From positions 1-29,178 of the forward strand of contig JAEZAL010000046.1 in NCBI GenBank assembly GCA_023427705.1: 29,178 nucleotides of DNA, read 5' to 3'. How positions within the stretch are numbered: position 1 is the first letter of the stretch; the number at the start of each line of letters is the position of its first letter. The notes under the pieces were generated by a model that was given only the letters and a program-made list of their open reading frames with translations, had not been told where the DNA came from and searched no databases. This document shows positions 1-7,008 of the stretch, in pieces. Source of the stretch: Bacillota bacterium. GTDB lineage: Bacteria; Bacillota; Clostridia; Clostridiales; Clostridiaceae. A program made the position numbers and the translations under genes.

Positions 1-381
1 TATAAAGAAATTGTTAAAGGATATGAAGTAGATTTATTCCTTTATGCAAATAACTATACAGAAGTGAAGGCTGGAGAAGATTCAATAGAATACTTCAAGA
101 CTCCTAAAGATGCAATAAAAGTATTTAAAGCAGGGGCAAGAATGGCTAAAGGAACTACATCAGAAAAGGGATTAGTTGAAAGTTACTTTGCAAATCCATT
201 TGGTCCAGCTCAAAAGAAAGAAGAAACTGATGCATTAATTGAAAAATACTTTGATGCTATGTTTAAAGGAACTGTTAAAGTTGGACAAATTAAAACTGCA
301 TTAGCACTAGAAGGAAAAGAAAAAGAAGGACCAAGAGAAGCAGCTATAGAATTATTTGATATAATTAAAAAGATGAAGTAA
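1..381 (+). CDS. C-terminal part of an unrecognised protein (5' end outside window)
   Basis: The frame is open from the first base of the window with no stop until TAA at 379-381. The in-frame GTG at 64 has no ribosome binding site and is unlikely to be the start, so this is the last 126 residues of a longer protein. The tail is soluble and charged, with no membrane segment, and contains the motifs GYEVDLFLYANNY, KGTTSEKGLVESYFANPFGPAQ and VKVGQIKTALALEG. From memory this resembles the C-terminus of the DUF4914 family found in clostridia, but I cannot confirm that and assign no function. A perfect hairpin follows at 410-445, so the transcript ends here and the next gene converges on it. Confidence 0.8.
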   Translation, partial: YKEIVKGYEVDLFLYANNYTEVKAGEDSIEYFKTPKDAIKVFKAGARMAKGTTSEKGLVESYFANPFGPAQKKEETDALIEKYFDAMFKGTVKVGQIKTALALEGKEKEGPREAAIELFDIIKKMK

Positions 382-409
382 AGAAAGTATTAAAAAAAAT
401 ATTAGTAAT

Positions 410-445
410 AAATGTAAAGGGAGAAATGATACTCCCTTTACATTT
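410..445. terminator. Bidirectional terminator between convergent genes
   Basis: A perfect 14-bp inverted repeat (410-423 and 432-445, arm AAATGTAAAGGGAG) has an 8-nt loop. It lies between the stop of the upstream plus-strand gene and the stop of the minus-strand DUF378 gene. A-rich and T-rich flanks give U-runs in both directions. Confidence 0.85.
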
Positions 446-448
446 GCT

Positions 449-658
449 CTATTCATTTGAACCAATATACCTGTTTTTCCCGAAAAAGGAAAGTGAATAT
501 AGTCCAGCAATACCTACTAATGCATAAATTACTCTTTCTAAAGCAGGCATAAAGCCAAACAAGTTGTTAACTAGATTGTATTGGAAGAATCCAATTAGTC
601 CCCAATTAACAGCTCCAATGATAACTAAAATAAGAACGATTGAATCTAATATTTTCAT
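449..658 (-). CDS. DUF378 family small membrane protein
   Basis: A 69-residue protein with two hydrophobic segments (about residues 4-24 and 40-60). The loop carries the INWGL-like signature of DUF378 proteins (here AVNWGLIGFFQYNLVNNLFG), followed by RVIYALVGIAGLY, also typical of the family. The family has no established function; the protein is predicted to sit in the cytoplasmic membrane with a short polar C-terminus. The start is an ATG preceded by GGGAGG at normal spacing. It appears to be a single-gene unit, converging on the upstream partial gene and separated by 60 bases from the Lrp-type regulator that lies upstream on the same strand. Confidence 0.85.
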   Translation of the reverse strand: MKILDSIVLILVIIGAVNWGLIGFFQYNLVNNLFGFMPALERVIYALVGIAGLYSLSFFGKNRYIGSNE

Positions 659-718
659 AAAAATCCTCCCTTTTATTGGTTACGAAATTAGTTTAACCAA
701 TTAGAGAAAATATATTCA

Positions 719-1186
719 CTATATAGTGATATTTCTGTCGATAGGTTGATTTAAAGAAATAATAGTATCTGTTCTTTGTATTCCACTAATAGGATTAATT
801 TTATTTAACAATATGTTTTGAAGATCAGAGATGTTTTTACATACAACTTTTGCAAAAACACTATAGTTACCAGTAGTTAAATGTAATTCTACAACTTCTT
901 TAATTTTTGATAGTTCGTCAAAAACTAAATCATAAGAAGATGTCTTGTCTATATATATTCCAACAAAACAGCACACGTCATAACCAAGCTTAGGTAAATT
1001 TAATAGAATACGCGTACCTTTAATTATACCCAACTCTTCCATTTTTTTCATTCTAACGTGTATAGTACCACCACTTACATGACATATTCTAGCAATTTCT
1101 AGGTAAGGAGTTCTACAATCTTTTATTAATAATTCTAATATTTGAAAGTCTAATTCGTCTAATTGGTTAGTAAGGTTTATACTCAT
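719..1186 (-). CDS. Lrp/AsnC family transcriptional regulator
   Basis: 155 residues, the usual length for the family. The N-terminal winged helix-turn-helix covers about residues 8-60 (LDELDFQILELLIKDCRTPY, then IARICHVSGGTIHVRMKKME). A C-terminal RAM/AsnC ligand domain follows (about 68-145) with the typical TTGNYSVFAKVVCKN strand. Members bind amino acids or other small molecules through the RAM domain and act as local or global regulators. The start ATG is preceded by AGGTGG. Downstream on the same strand is the DUF378 gene, 60 bases away; upstream and divergent is a small membrane protein. The ligand and targets cannot be read from the sequence. An inverted repeat in the divergent intergenic region is a possible autoregulatory site. 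Confidence 0.9.
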   Translation of the reverse strand: MSINLTNQLDELDFQILELLIKDCRTPYLEIARICHVSGGTIHVRMKKMEELGIIKGTRILLNLPKLGYDVCCFVGIYIDKTSSYDLVFDELSKIKEVVELHLTTGNYSVFAKVVCKNISDLQNILLNKINPISGIQRTDTIISLNQPIDRNITI

Positions 1187-1263
1187 GAAACCACCTCATT
1201 TTAACATTTTATAATTACTTACTATATTTTATCAAATAATTATTTAAAATAGAAGGGTATTTT

Positions 1264-1294
1264 AATAAATTTAATAAAATCTTTTAAATTTATT
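1264..1294. promoter_or_regulatory. Inverted repeat upstream of the Lrp-type gene (possible operator)
   Basis: A perfect 11-bp inverted repeat (AATAAATTTAA at 1264-1274, TTAAATTTATT at 1284-1294) has a 9-base spacer. It lies in the 250-bp divergent region between the Lrp-type regulator and the small membrane protein gene. The arms are entirely A/T, so chance is a real alternative. No other feature is seen here except a candidate promoter nearer 1437. Confidence 0.3.
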
Positions 1295-1374
1295 ACTATA
1301 TTGCTAAAATTTTACTTTAAAATGAAATATATATGAAAAGGTTATGAAGTAAAAAATAAATAAAGCGATATATC

Positions 1375-1403
1375 TTGAAAATGAATTATATTTCTTTTAA
1401 TAT
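1375..1403 (+). promoter_or_regulatory. Candidate sigma-A promoter for the 1437 gene
   Basis: TTGAAA (1375-1380) is followed after 17 bases by TAATAT (1398-1403), 33 bases before the GTG start at 1437. It is a plausible vegetative promoter, but the region is so AT-rich that other -10 matches exist nearby. Confidence 0.4.
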
Positions 1404-1436
1404 ATAATAAGAAGCTTTCAAAGGAGGATTTATACC

Positions 1437-1769
1437 GTGAACATATTAATTACTATAGCATACTTTGCAATTACTATCGGATTAATGATTTTATTATTTA
1501 CACTTGGAAGAAAGTATGTATTTTCAAAGGTAAGAATAAACAAATGGATTCCATTAGCTATATCTTTAGTATTATTTATAGTTCAGTTTATTGTTAGAAG
1601 TAATAATATTTGGATAACTATGTCATTTACTTTAGTTATAGTTTGGTTCTTTATGTGGTTTATGGACATACAAAATACTGGTGGACCTAAGAAGAAAGAA
1701 AAGAAGATTGAAATAAGACCTAAGGCTAAACCTAATAGAGTAAAACATATGCAAAACAAAGACAAATAA
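1437..1769 (+). CDS. Small membrane protein with basic C-terminal tail, function unknown
   Basis: 110 residues, not recognised. Three hydrophobic segments (about residues 3-21, 36-54 and 57-77) are followed by a strongly basic, hydrophilic tail rich in Lys (GGPKKKEKKIEIRPKAKP and onward). By the positive-inside rule the tail is probably cytoplasmic. The start is GTG at 1437, chosen because AGGAGG at 1422-1427 precedes it at good spacing. It appears monocistronic: it has its own candidate promoter and a long perfect terminator directly after the stop. No enzymatic motif is visible. Confidence 0.75.
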   Translation: MNILITIAYFAITIGLMILLFTLGRKYVFSKVRINKWIPLAISLVLFIVQFIVRSNNIWITMSFTLVIVWFFMWFMDIQNTGGPKKKEKKIEIRPKAKPNRVKHMQNKDK

Positions 1770-1777
1770 AACTTTGG

Positions 1778-1825
1778 AAATAAATAAACATGGCATTCTA
1801 AAAGCAATGCCATGTTTATTTATTT
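1778..1825. terminator. Long perfect bidirectional terminator, overlapping the stop of the next gene
   Basis: A perfect 20-bp stem (1778-1797 and 1806-1825) has an 8-nt loop. It serves the plus-strand small membrane gene and the convergent minus-strand PHP-like gene. The TAA stop of the latter (1820-1822) lies inside the right arm. Confidence 0.85.
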
Positions 1826-2839
1826 TTCTGTAATATATTCTCTTATAAAAATTGGAGAGCTAAATGCTATTCTATTATCATCTTCAATAATTTTAATAAT
1901 ATACCATGTTTCATTATTTTCTTTTTTATGCTCATATAAATATTTAATGCTATTTAAATTTATGTTTTCTATAGTTCTAATAATTTTTCCGTTATTACTT
2001 ATTATTTGTATTTCCTTGATTTTAAACTTAATATCCTCAGCAAAAATCATAAATCTTAATTTAGGTGATGAAATGAAAATTTCTTCTCCCATAAAATAAT
2101 CGTTAATTGTAAAATAAAACTTTAAATATCTAGATTCAGTTGAGTAAGTTCTTCTATCTCTGAAGGATGAAATTATATTAGAAGTTGATAAATTATTACA
2201 TATACAAGCTGTTAAAAGTTCATTATCAGCAAAATTAAGCATATTATTGCTTTGTTTACTTATAGCACCTAGTAGCCAACCAGAATCAAGCAAACTAAAA
2301 TAATATTTATTCTGTCTTTTGTTGCTAATATCTTTATTATTAACCTCAACACATGTTATTAATTTATTTAAAACTTCGTTATAAGGAAGTAAATTAATAT
2401 TTTTATTTTGATCAGTCAATGTGATAAATGAATCTGTATTATTAAGCATCCATAATGCTAAAATTTTAAAATCCATAACAGAGTTAGTAAAATAATTATT
2501 ACTATTAATAATGTTCATATCTCCATATAAATTTGTACTACATTTAAAGCCAGCAAGTGGGATAAAGTCATTATATTTTTTTCTTATTCTAGCTGCATAA
2601 ATTTTACTACCTTGAAATTTAGAATACCTACTTTCTTTTATATACACTTCTTCAGAAAGAAAAGAATTATGATCTGTAATAAACATAAAATTCAAACCAA
2701 TCTTATAAGCATACTCATAAGCTTCCATATGAGAAAGGTTACCAACTGAATAAGTTGTATCGTAACTTGCTATTCCATAGTAATATTTTATATTGGATTT
2801 ATCAAAGGTACTTATATCCTTACTTTTTTTTCTTCCCAA
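1820..2839 (-). CDS. PHP-fold (CehA/McbA-like) protein with degenerate metal-binding sites
   Basis: 339 residues. Fold clues: YYYGIASYDTTYSVGNLS (19-36) matches the first strand and loop of PHP phosphoesterases (normally LHxHTxYSDG). AYEYAYKIGLNFMFITDHNS (40-59) matches the second motif. The C-terminus (ISSFRDRRTYSTESRYLKFY, then TINDYFMGEEI) matches the end of CehA/McbA-type PHP proteins, where a short beta domain follows. The metal ligands are largely gone: HxH is Ser25/Asp27, the GFEW glutamate is Lys99, GHxN is GDMN (Asp107), and the G(S/T)DxH site near 191-200 reads GAISKQSNNM. Only His57 remains. I infer a non-catalytic or repurposed member. The start is TTG at 2837-2839, preceded by AAGGAG at 2846-2851. 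No signal peptide is visible. Confidence 0.75.
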   Translation of the reverse strand: MGRKKSKDISTFDKSNIKYYYGIASYDTTYSVGNLSHMEAYEYAYKIGLNFMFITDHNSFLSEEVYIKESRYSKFQGSKIYAARIRKKYNDFIPLAGFKCSTNLYGDMNIINSNNYFTNSVMDFKILALWMLNNTDSFITLTDQNKNINLLPYNEVLNKLITCVEVNNKDISNKRQNKYYFSLLDSGWLLGAISKQSNNMLNFADNELLTACICNNLSTSNIISSFRDRRTYSTESRYLKFYFTINDYFMGEEIFISSPKLRFMIFAEDIKFKIKEIQIISNNGKIIRTIENINLNSIKYLYEHKKENNETWYIIKIIEDDNRIAFSSPIFIREYITEK

Positions 2840-2960
2840 CTTAAGCTCCTTAGCAAAATTATTATATTATATTATAGTATTTAATAAGTAGAAATAATGA
2901 CAATAATATGAAGTAGTGATAAAATAACTTTAAATAAAAAAAATAAATGGAGGGTATAAA

Positions 2961-3461
2961 ATGATATTAGAATTTAACGGAATTAAACCAGTGATAGATA
3001 AGACTTGCTATATTTCAGAGAGTGTTGATATAATAGGAGAAGTTGTTATAGAAAAGAACGCTAATATTTGGTTTGGAACTACTATAAGAGGCGATATGAA
3101 TAAAGTTTATATTGGAGAAAATACTAATATTCAAGAAAATTCAGTTGTCCATGTAGATTTTCCTTGTGAAACTTATATAGGAAAAAATGTAACTATAGGT
3201 CATAGAGCTATTATTCATGGATGTACTATTGGTGATAATGTTTTAGTTGGTATGGGATCAATTATACTAAATGGAGCAAAAATAGGAAAGAATAGTATTA
3301 TAGGGGCAGGATCTTTAGTAACGCAATATAAGGAATTTGAAGAAGGAGTTCTTATTATGGGTAGTCCTGCTAAGGTAGTAAGAAAGCTTACAGAAGATGA
3401 AATTAAGAATATAGAGCAATCTGCAAAAAATTATGTGGAAATTAGTAGGAAATACTTATAA
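2961..3461 (+). CDS. Gamma-carbonic anhydrase-like hexapeptide-repeat protein
   Basis: 166 residues of left-handed beta-helix hexapeptide repeats (for example IGEVVI, IGENTN, IGKNVT, IGDNVL, IGKNSI), ending in a C-terminal helix. The three metal-binding histidines of the gamma-carbonic anhydrase/YrdA/PaaY group are present at His64 (VVHVDF), His81 (IGHRAI) and His86 (IHGCTI), so it probably forms a trimer with metal at subunit interfaces. Many members have weak or no carbonic anhydrase activity, so the reaction is uncertain. The start ATG follows TGGAGGG. It is cotranscribed with the S1-domain gene 14 bases downstream and is cytoplasmic (no signal peptide). Confidence 0.85.
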   Translation: MILEFNGIKPVIDKTCYISESVDIIGEVVIEKNANIWFGTTIRGDMNKVYIGENTNIQENSVVHVDFPCETYIGKNVTIGHRAIIHGCTIGDNVLVGMGSIILNGAKIGKNSIIGAGSLVTQYKEFEEGVLIMGSPAKVVRKLTEDEIKNIEQSAKNYVEISRKYL

Positions 3462-3475
3462 AATTAGGAGGTAAA

Positions 3476-4318
3476 ATGATTAATATAGGAAAATATAACT
3501 TGTTAGAAATTAAAAGAGAAAAAGAATTTGGATATTATCTAGGTGATGAAGGCAAAACAGATGTATTATTACCAAAATCAATGGCTGAAGGAAAAGAAAT
3601 TAATATTGGTGATAAAATAGAAGTATTTGTTTATAGAGATTCAAAGGATAGACCAATTGCAACTTTTAAAAAACCATTAGTAACTGTAGGTGACGTTGGT
3701 TACTTAAAAGTAGTTTTTCAATCAGAATTTGGAGCTTTTATAGACTTTGGACTAGATAGAGATATATTTGTACCTTTAAAGGAACAAAGATATAAGTTAC
3801 ATACAGGAAGTAAATATTTATTTTATATTTATTTAGATAAAACAGATAGATTAGCTGCAACTACTGATGTTGAAGATTATATTTTAATTGCTAATGAAGA
3901 AGGCAAAGAATATAAGGTTGGAGATGAAGTAGTAGGTCAAGTATATGGTAAAACTGAAGGTGGGACTGTACATATTGCTATAGATTCTAAATATAGAGGG
4001 TTAATTTTACCTAATGAGTACTATACTGAAATTTATCCAGGAACTGAAATGAAACTTAGAGTTAAAAGAATATATGAAGATGGAGTAATTGGATTAACTC
4101 CAAGACAAAAAAGATTAAGTGAAAGAGATAAGATTCAAGAAGATATATTAAAGTATTTAAAGAAGAATGGTGGGTTTATGCATTTTAATGATAAATCAAA
4201 ACCAGAAGATATAAAGGCTACTTTTAATACTAGTAAAAACTACTTTAAAATGGCACTTGGTGGGCTAATGAAAGAAGGAAAAATAGTACAAGAAAAAGAG
4301 GGAACTAGATTAAAATAG
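3476..4318 (+). CDS. cvfB: CvfB/YitL family S1-domain RNA-binding protein
   Basis: 280 residues, the normal length of the family. The architecture fits CvfB: an N-terminal S1-like domain (about 1-65, LEIKREKEFGYYLGDEG), a second S1 domain (about 70-135, VGYLKVVFQSEFGAFIDFGL), a third (about 145-215, VGDEVVGQVYGKTEGGTVHI) and a C-terminal winged helix (about 220-280, with YFKMALGGLMKEGKI). CvfB proteins bind RNA and affect virulence gene expression in Staphylococcus aureus; the role in clostridia is less clear. The start ATG follows AGGAGG. It is the second gene of a two-gene unit with the gamma-CA-like gene, and a strong terminator lies right after the stop. Confidence 0.9.
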   Translation: MINIGKYNLLEIKREKEFGYYLGDEGKTDVLLPKSMAEGKEINIGDKIEVFVYRDSKDRPIATFKKPLVTVGDVGYLKVVFQSEFGAFIDFGLDRDIFVPLKEQRYKLHTGSKYLFYIYLDKTDRLAATTDVEDYILIANEEGKEYKVGDEVVGQVYGKTEGGTVHIAIDSKYRGLILPNEYYTEIYPGTEMKLRVKRIYEDGVIGLTPRQKRLSERDKIQEDILKYLKKNGGFMHFNDKSKPEDIKATFNTSKNYFKMALGGLMKEGKIVQEKEGTRLK

Positions 4319-4319
4319 C

Positions 4320-4348
4320 AGAAGGTAGCTAAGTAGCTACCTTCTTTT
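4320..4348 (+). terminator. Rho-independent terminator after cvfB
   Basis: Arms AGAAGGTAGCT (4320-4330) and AGCTACCTTCT (4335-4345) have a 4-base loop and are followed by Ts. Confidence 0.9.
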
Positions 4349-4379
4349 ATACATAAATTTAAAAAAATATTAAAATTTA

Positions 4380-4414
4380 TTGACTTTATTACTTTAGTAT
4401 GATAAAGTAATAAA
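4380..4414 (+). promoter_or_regulatory. Amino acid ABC operon promoter with perfect palindromic operator
   Basis: TTGACT (4380-4385) and TAAAGT (4403-4408) with 17-base spacing form a sigma-A-type promoter. A perfect 12-bp inverted repeat fills the spacer and covers the -10: TTTATTACTTTA (4385-4396), 6-base loop, TAAAGTAATAAA (4403-4414). A dyad in this position is a typical repressor site. The regulator is not identifiable from the window. Confidence 0.55.
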
Positions 4415-4456
4415 TAAGCAAAGCGATAAGTAATAAATATCAAGGGGGATTTAATT

Positions 4457-5263
4457 ATGAATATGAAGATTAAGAAAAAGATTTTATCATTGGCATTAAT
4501 GGCTATATTGCCAATTACATTAATATCATGTGGAGAGAAAAAAGTTGGAAATTCACTAGAAAAGGAAACTTTAATACTTGGTTTTGATGATACTTTTGTA
4601 CCAATGGGATTTAAAGATGAAAATGGGGAATATGCAGGGTTTGATATAGATCTTGCAAAAGAAATGAGTAAGAAACTTGGAAAAGAAATAGAGTTTCAAC
4701 CAATAGATTGGAGTATGAAAGAAACTGAACTTAATAACGGAAATATAGATTTTATTTGGAATGGTTATAGTGTTACTGAAGAAAGAAAAGAAAAAGTAGA
4801 ATTTTCAAATTCTTATTTAAATAATAGACAAGTTATAATAACTTTAGCAGATTCTAAAATTAATTCTAAAGCAGATTTAGCAGGGGCTGTGGTTGGAGCA
4901 CAAAATCAATCAAGTGCTGTTGATGCAATAGAGGCTGATGGAGATATAGTATCAACATTTAAAGATGGACAAATAGTAACATTTGATACTAATAATGATG
5001 CATTTATGGATTTAGAAGCTGGAAGATTAGATGCAATAGTAGCAGATGAGATACTAGCTAAATATTATATTAATCAAAGAGGTGCTGAAAAATACAAAGT
5101 TTTAGATGAAGATTTTGGTGATGAAGAATATGCTGTAGGTATGAGAAAAGATGATAAAGAATTAGTTGAAGCTTTTAATAAAGCCTTTAAAGAATTAATA
5201 GATGAAGGCATAGCAGGAGAAATTTCAGAAAAATGGTTTGGAGAAGATATTATAGTTAAATAG
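4457..5263 (+). CDS. Polar amino acid ABC transporter substrate-binding lipoprotein
   Basis: 268 residues. The N-terminus is a lipoprotein signal: basic MNMKIKKK, a hydrophobic core and a lipobox ending LISC, so the mature lipoprotein begins at Cys25 and is anchored outside the membrane. The body is a family 3 solute-binding protein: DDTFVPMGFKDENGEYAGFD (about 44-63), IDLAKEMSKKLGKEIEF, then NGYSVTEERKEKVEFS (about 102-117), where the T-x-x-R element normally contacts the ligand carboxylate. DAIVADE (about 193-199) is in the usual second-lobe ligand position. The ligand is a polar amino acid; which one is not determinable. The ATG follows AGGGGG. It is the first gene of a three-gene operon with permease and ATPase. 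Confidence 0.92.
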   Translation: MNMKIKKKILSLALMAILPITLISCGEKKVGNSLEKETLILGFDDTFVPMGFKDENGEYAGFDIDLAKEMSKKLGKEIEFQPIDWSMKETELNNGNIDFIWNGYSVTEERKEKVEFSNSYLNNRQVIITLADSKINSKADLAGAVVGAQNQSSAVDAIEADGDIVSTFKDGQIVTFDTNNDAFMDLEAGRLDAIVADEILAKYYINQRGAEKYKVLDEDFGDEEYAVGMRKDDKELVEAFNKAFKELIDEGIAGEISEKWFGEDIIVK

Positions 5264-5283
5264 AAGTATAGGTGGTGTTTACT

Positions 5284-5934
5284 TTGGAATTAATAAATGA
5301 AATAATAACTTTTTTACCTCAAGTATTAGAAGGTCTAAAGGTAACAATTAAAATTTTTGCAATAACATTAATATTATCAATACCTTTAGGAGTAATAGTT
5401 GCACTTGGAAGGGTATCAAAAGTTAAGTTAATTAAATCATTAACAGGAATATATGTATTAGTTTTAAGAGGAACACCTTTATTACTTCAAATATTATTTA
5501 TATTTTTTGGACTACCATTATTAAATATAAATATTCAAAGATTTCCAGCAGCAATATTAGCCATGGTATTAAATTATGGAGCTTATTTTGGGGAAATATT
5601 TAGAGCAGGAATTTTATCAATAGATAAGGGGCAATTTGAAGGAGCAGAAGTTTTAGGACTTAGTAAAAAGGATACATTCTTTAGAATAATAATGCCTCAA
5701 GCACTAAAAAGAATATTCCCACCAGTAGCAAATGAAGTTGTTACTTTAGTAAAAGATACTGCTTTAATATATGTTGTTGGTTTAGATGAATTATTGAAAA
5801 TAGCAAAGATAGCAGCTAATAGATTATCATCTATTATGCCTTTTGTAGTAGTTGCCGTTGTTTATTTAATTTTTAATGGAATAATAACAAAATTATTAGA
5901 ATTTATAGAAAAGAAATTTAGTTACTATGAATAG
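5284..5934 (+). CDS. Polar amino acid ABC transporter permease
   Basis: 216 residues with about five membrane segments, matching the HisM/GlnP-type permease family. The family's EAA loop is visible as GAEVLGLSKKDTFFRIIMPQ (about 119-138), which contacts the ATPase. VLRGTPLLLQILFIFFGLP (about 59-77) is another strongly conserved region. I place the start at TTG 5284, because AGGTGG at 5270-5275 is the only ribosome binding site and sits at normal spacing from this codon. GTG codons at 5272 and 5275 overlap the site itself. It lies 20 bases after the binding-protein gene. The single permease probably works as a homodimer. Confidence 0.9.
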   Translation: MELINEIITFLPQVLEGLKVTIKIFAITLILSIPLGVIVALGRVSKVKLIKSLTGIYVLVLRGTPLLLQILFIFFGLPLLNINIQRFPAAILAMVLNYGAYFGEIFRAGILSIDKGQFEGAEVLGLSKKDTFFRIIMPQALKRIFPPVANEVVTLVKDTALIYVVGLDELLKIAKIAANRLSSIMPFVVVAVVYLIFNGIITKLLEFIEKKFSYYE

Positions 5935-5944
5935 GAGGGATACT

Positions 5945-6634
5945 ATGCTAAAAATTCAAGGAATAAATAAAAAGTTTGGGAATTCAGAAGTTTTAAAAGG
6001 AATAGATTTAGAAGTTAATTCTGGAGAAATAGTGGTAATAGTAGGTCCTTCTGGCGGTGGAAAAACTACTTTATTAAGATGTATAAATGGGTTAGAGTTT
6101 TGTGATAAGGGTACTATAGAAATAGATAAAAAATATTTATGTAAAGATGGAGTTTATGAAAATAAAAGTAAATTCAATGAGGCAAGAAGAGAAATTGGAC
6201 TAGTATTTCAAAGTTTTAATCTTTTTCCACATATGAGTGTTTTGGAGAATTTAATAGAAGCACCTAAAAGAGTTTTAAAACAATCAGAAGAAGAGGCAGT
6301 AAAAAATGCAAAGGGAATATTAAAATTTTTAGGTCTTGAAGATAAGATAAATAGTTATCCATACCAATTATCAGGTGGGCAAAAGCAAAGAGTTGCCATA
6401 GGTAGAGCTCTAGCATTAAATCCCAAATTAATGTGTTTTGATGAACCTACATCAGCTTTAGATCCAGGATTAACTGGAGAAGTTGCAGGGCTAATAAGAT
6501 CTTTAGCAAAGAATGGAATGAGTATGCTTATTATAACTCATGATATGAGTTTTGCTGAAAAAGTTGCCGATAGAATTTATTCAATGAATAATGGAGTATT
6601 AACTACTGGAAACTTTTATAAACCAGCAATATAA
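5945..6634 (+). CDS. Polar amino acid ABC transporter ATP-binding protein
   Basis: 229 residues. Walker A is GPSGGGKTT (about 32-40), the Q-loop lies in VFQSFNLFPHMSV (about 83-95), the signature is LSGGQKQRVAIGRAL (about 142-156), Walker B is LMCFDEPT (about 163-170), the D-loop is SALD and the switch histidine is in THD. Composition and order match GlnQ/HisP-type ATPases of amino acid importers. I start at ATG 5945 because AGGAGG (5933-5938) lies just before it; the in-frame ATG at 5927 is inside the end of the permease gene. It is the third gene of the operon, followed by a hairpin with a T-run. The C-terminus is slightly short relative to the ~240-residue family norm. Confidence 0.92.
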   Translation: MLKIQGINKKFGNSEVLKGIDLEVNSGEIVVIVGPSGGGKTTLLRCINGLEFCDKGTIEIDKKYLCKDGVYENKSKFNEARREIGLVFQSFNLFPHMSVLENLIEAPKRVLKQSEEEAVKNAKGILKFLGLEDKINSYPYQLSGGQKQRVAIGRALALNPKLMCFDEPTSALDPGLTGEVAGLIRSLAKNGMSMLIITHDMSFAEKVADRIYSMNNGVLTTGNFYKPAI

Positions 6635-6654
6635 AATGAAAGAATGAAAGAATT

Positions 6655-6738
6655 TAGAATTATTAATATAATTCTAAAGGATTTACTGAAAATATAGTTA
6701 TTTTAGAAACTCCGAAGGAGTTTCTTTTTTTATTTTAG
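6655..6738 (+). repeat. Intergenic repeat, copy 1, ending in a terminator hairpin
   Basis: The 59 bases from 6655 match 14279-14337 without gaps at 49 positions by my hand count, and continue into the same hairpin type: AGAAACTCC (6705-6713), loop GAA, GGAGTTTCT (6717-6725), then a run of Ts. It terminates the amino acid ABC operon. Just upstream (from 6636), the tract ATGAAAGAATGAAAGAAT resembles one beginning near 16311. Confidence 0.7.
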
Positions 6739-7008
6739 GCTTTGTTTTATTTGAATGTTGATAATTACTAATTTACTACAACTAGAGTGTATTCTTTCTT
6801 TTTTTTATAGCATTATATTCCAAATAAATGTATAATAAAAGTATCAATTATTACACAATTGTATTGTTATACGAATTAGTTAATTACTAAACTGCTCGAT
6901 AAATAAGAATTTTGTGTACTGTTATCTTTGGGGTAAAAAGTGACAAGCTTTAGGTATACAAACGGAATTGGTTTAATGATAATAGAAGGAATTTGGAGGT
7001 TATAAGGG
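6739..7008. other. Intergenic region upstream of the CPBP protease gene
   Basis: No coding potential was seen on either strand. A TATAAT lies at 6831-6836 without a convincing -35 at the right distance. The only strong signal is TGGAGG at 6994-6999, the ribosome binding site of the next gene. From about 6900 the base composition becomes less AT-rich, like the following gene. Confidence 0.4.

Noticed and set aside
1812..2099. Open frame on the plus strand across the PHP-like gene
   Set aside because: It lies antisense within a better supported gene, has no ribosome binding site and begins in a terminator arm; its hydrophobic content is due to AT-rich sequence.
1354..4430. Shared AAAGCGATA string upstream of the 1437 gene and of the ABC operon
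   Set aside because: Only about nine bases match in AT-rich context and at different positions relative to the genes; not enough to call a common site.
4349..4456. T-box or amino acid riboswitch before the ABC operon
   Set aside because: The leader is only about 50 bases from the predicted start, with no T-box consensus or anti-terminator/terminator pair.
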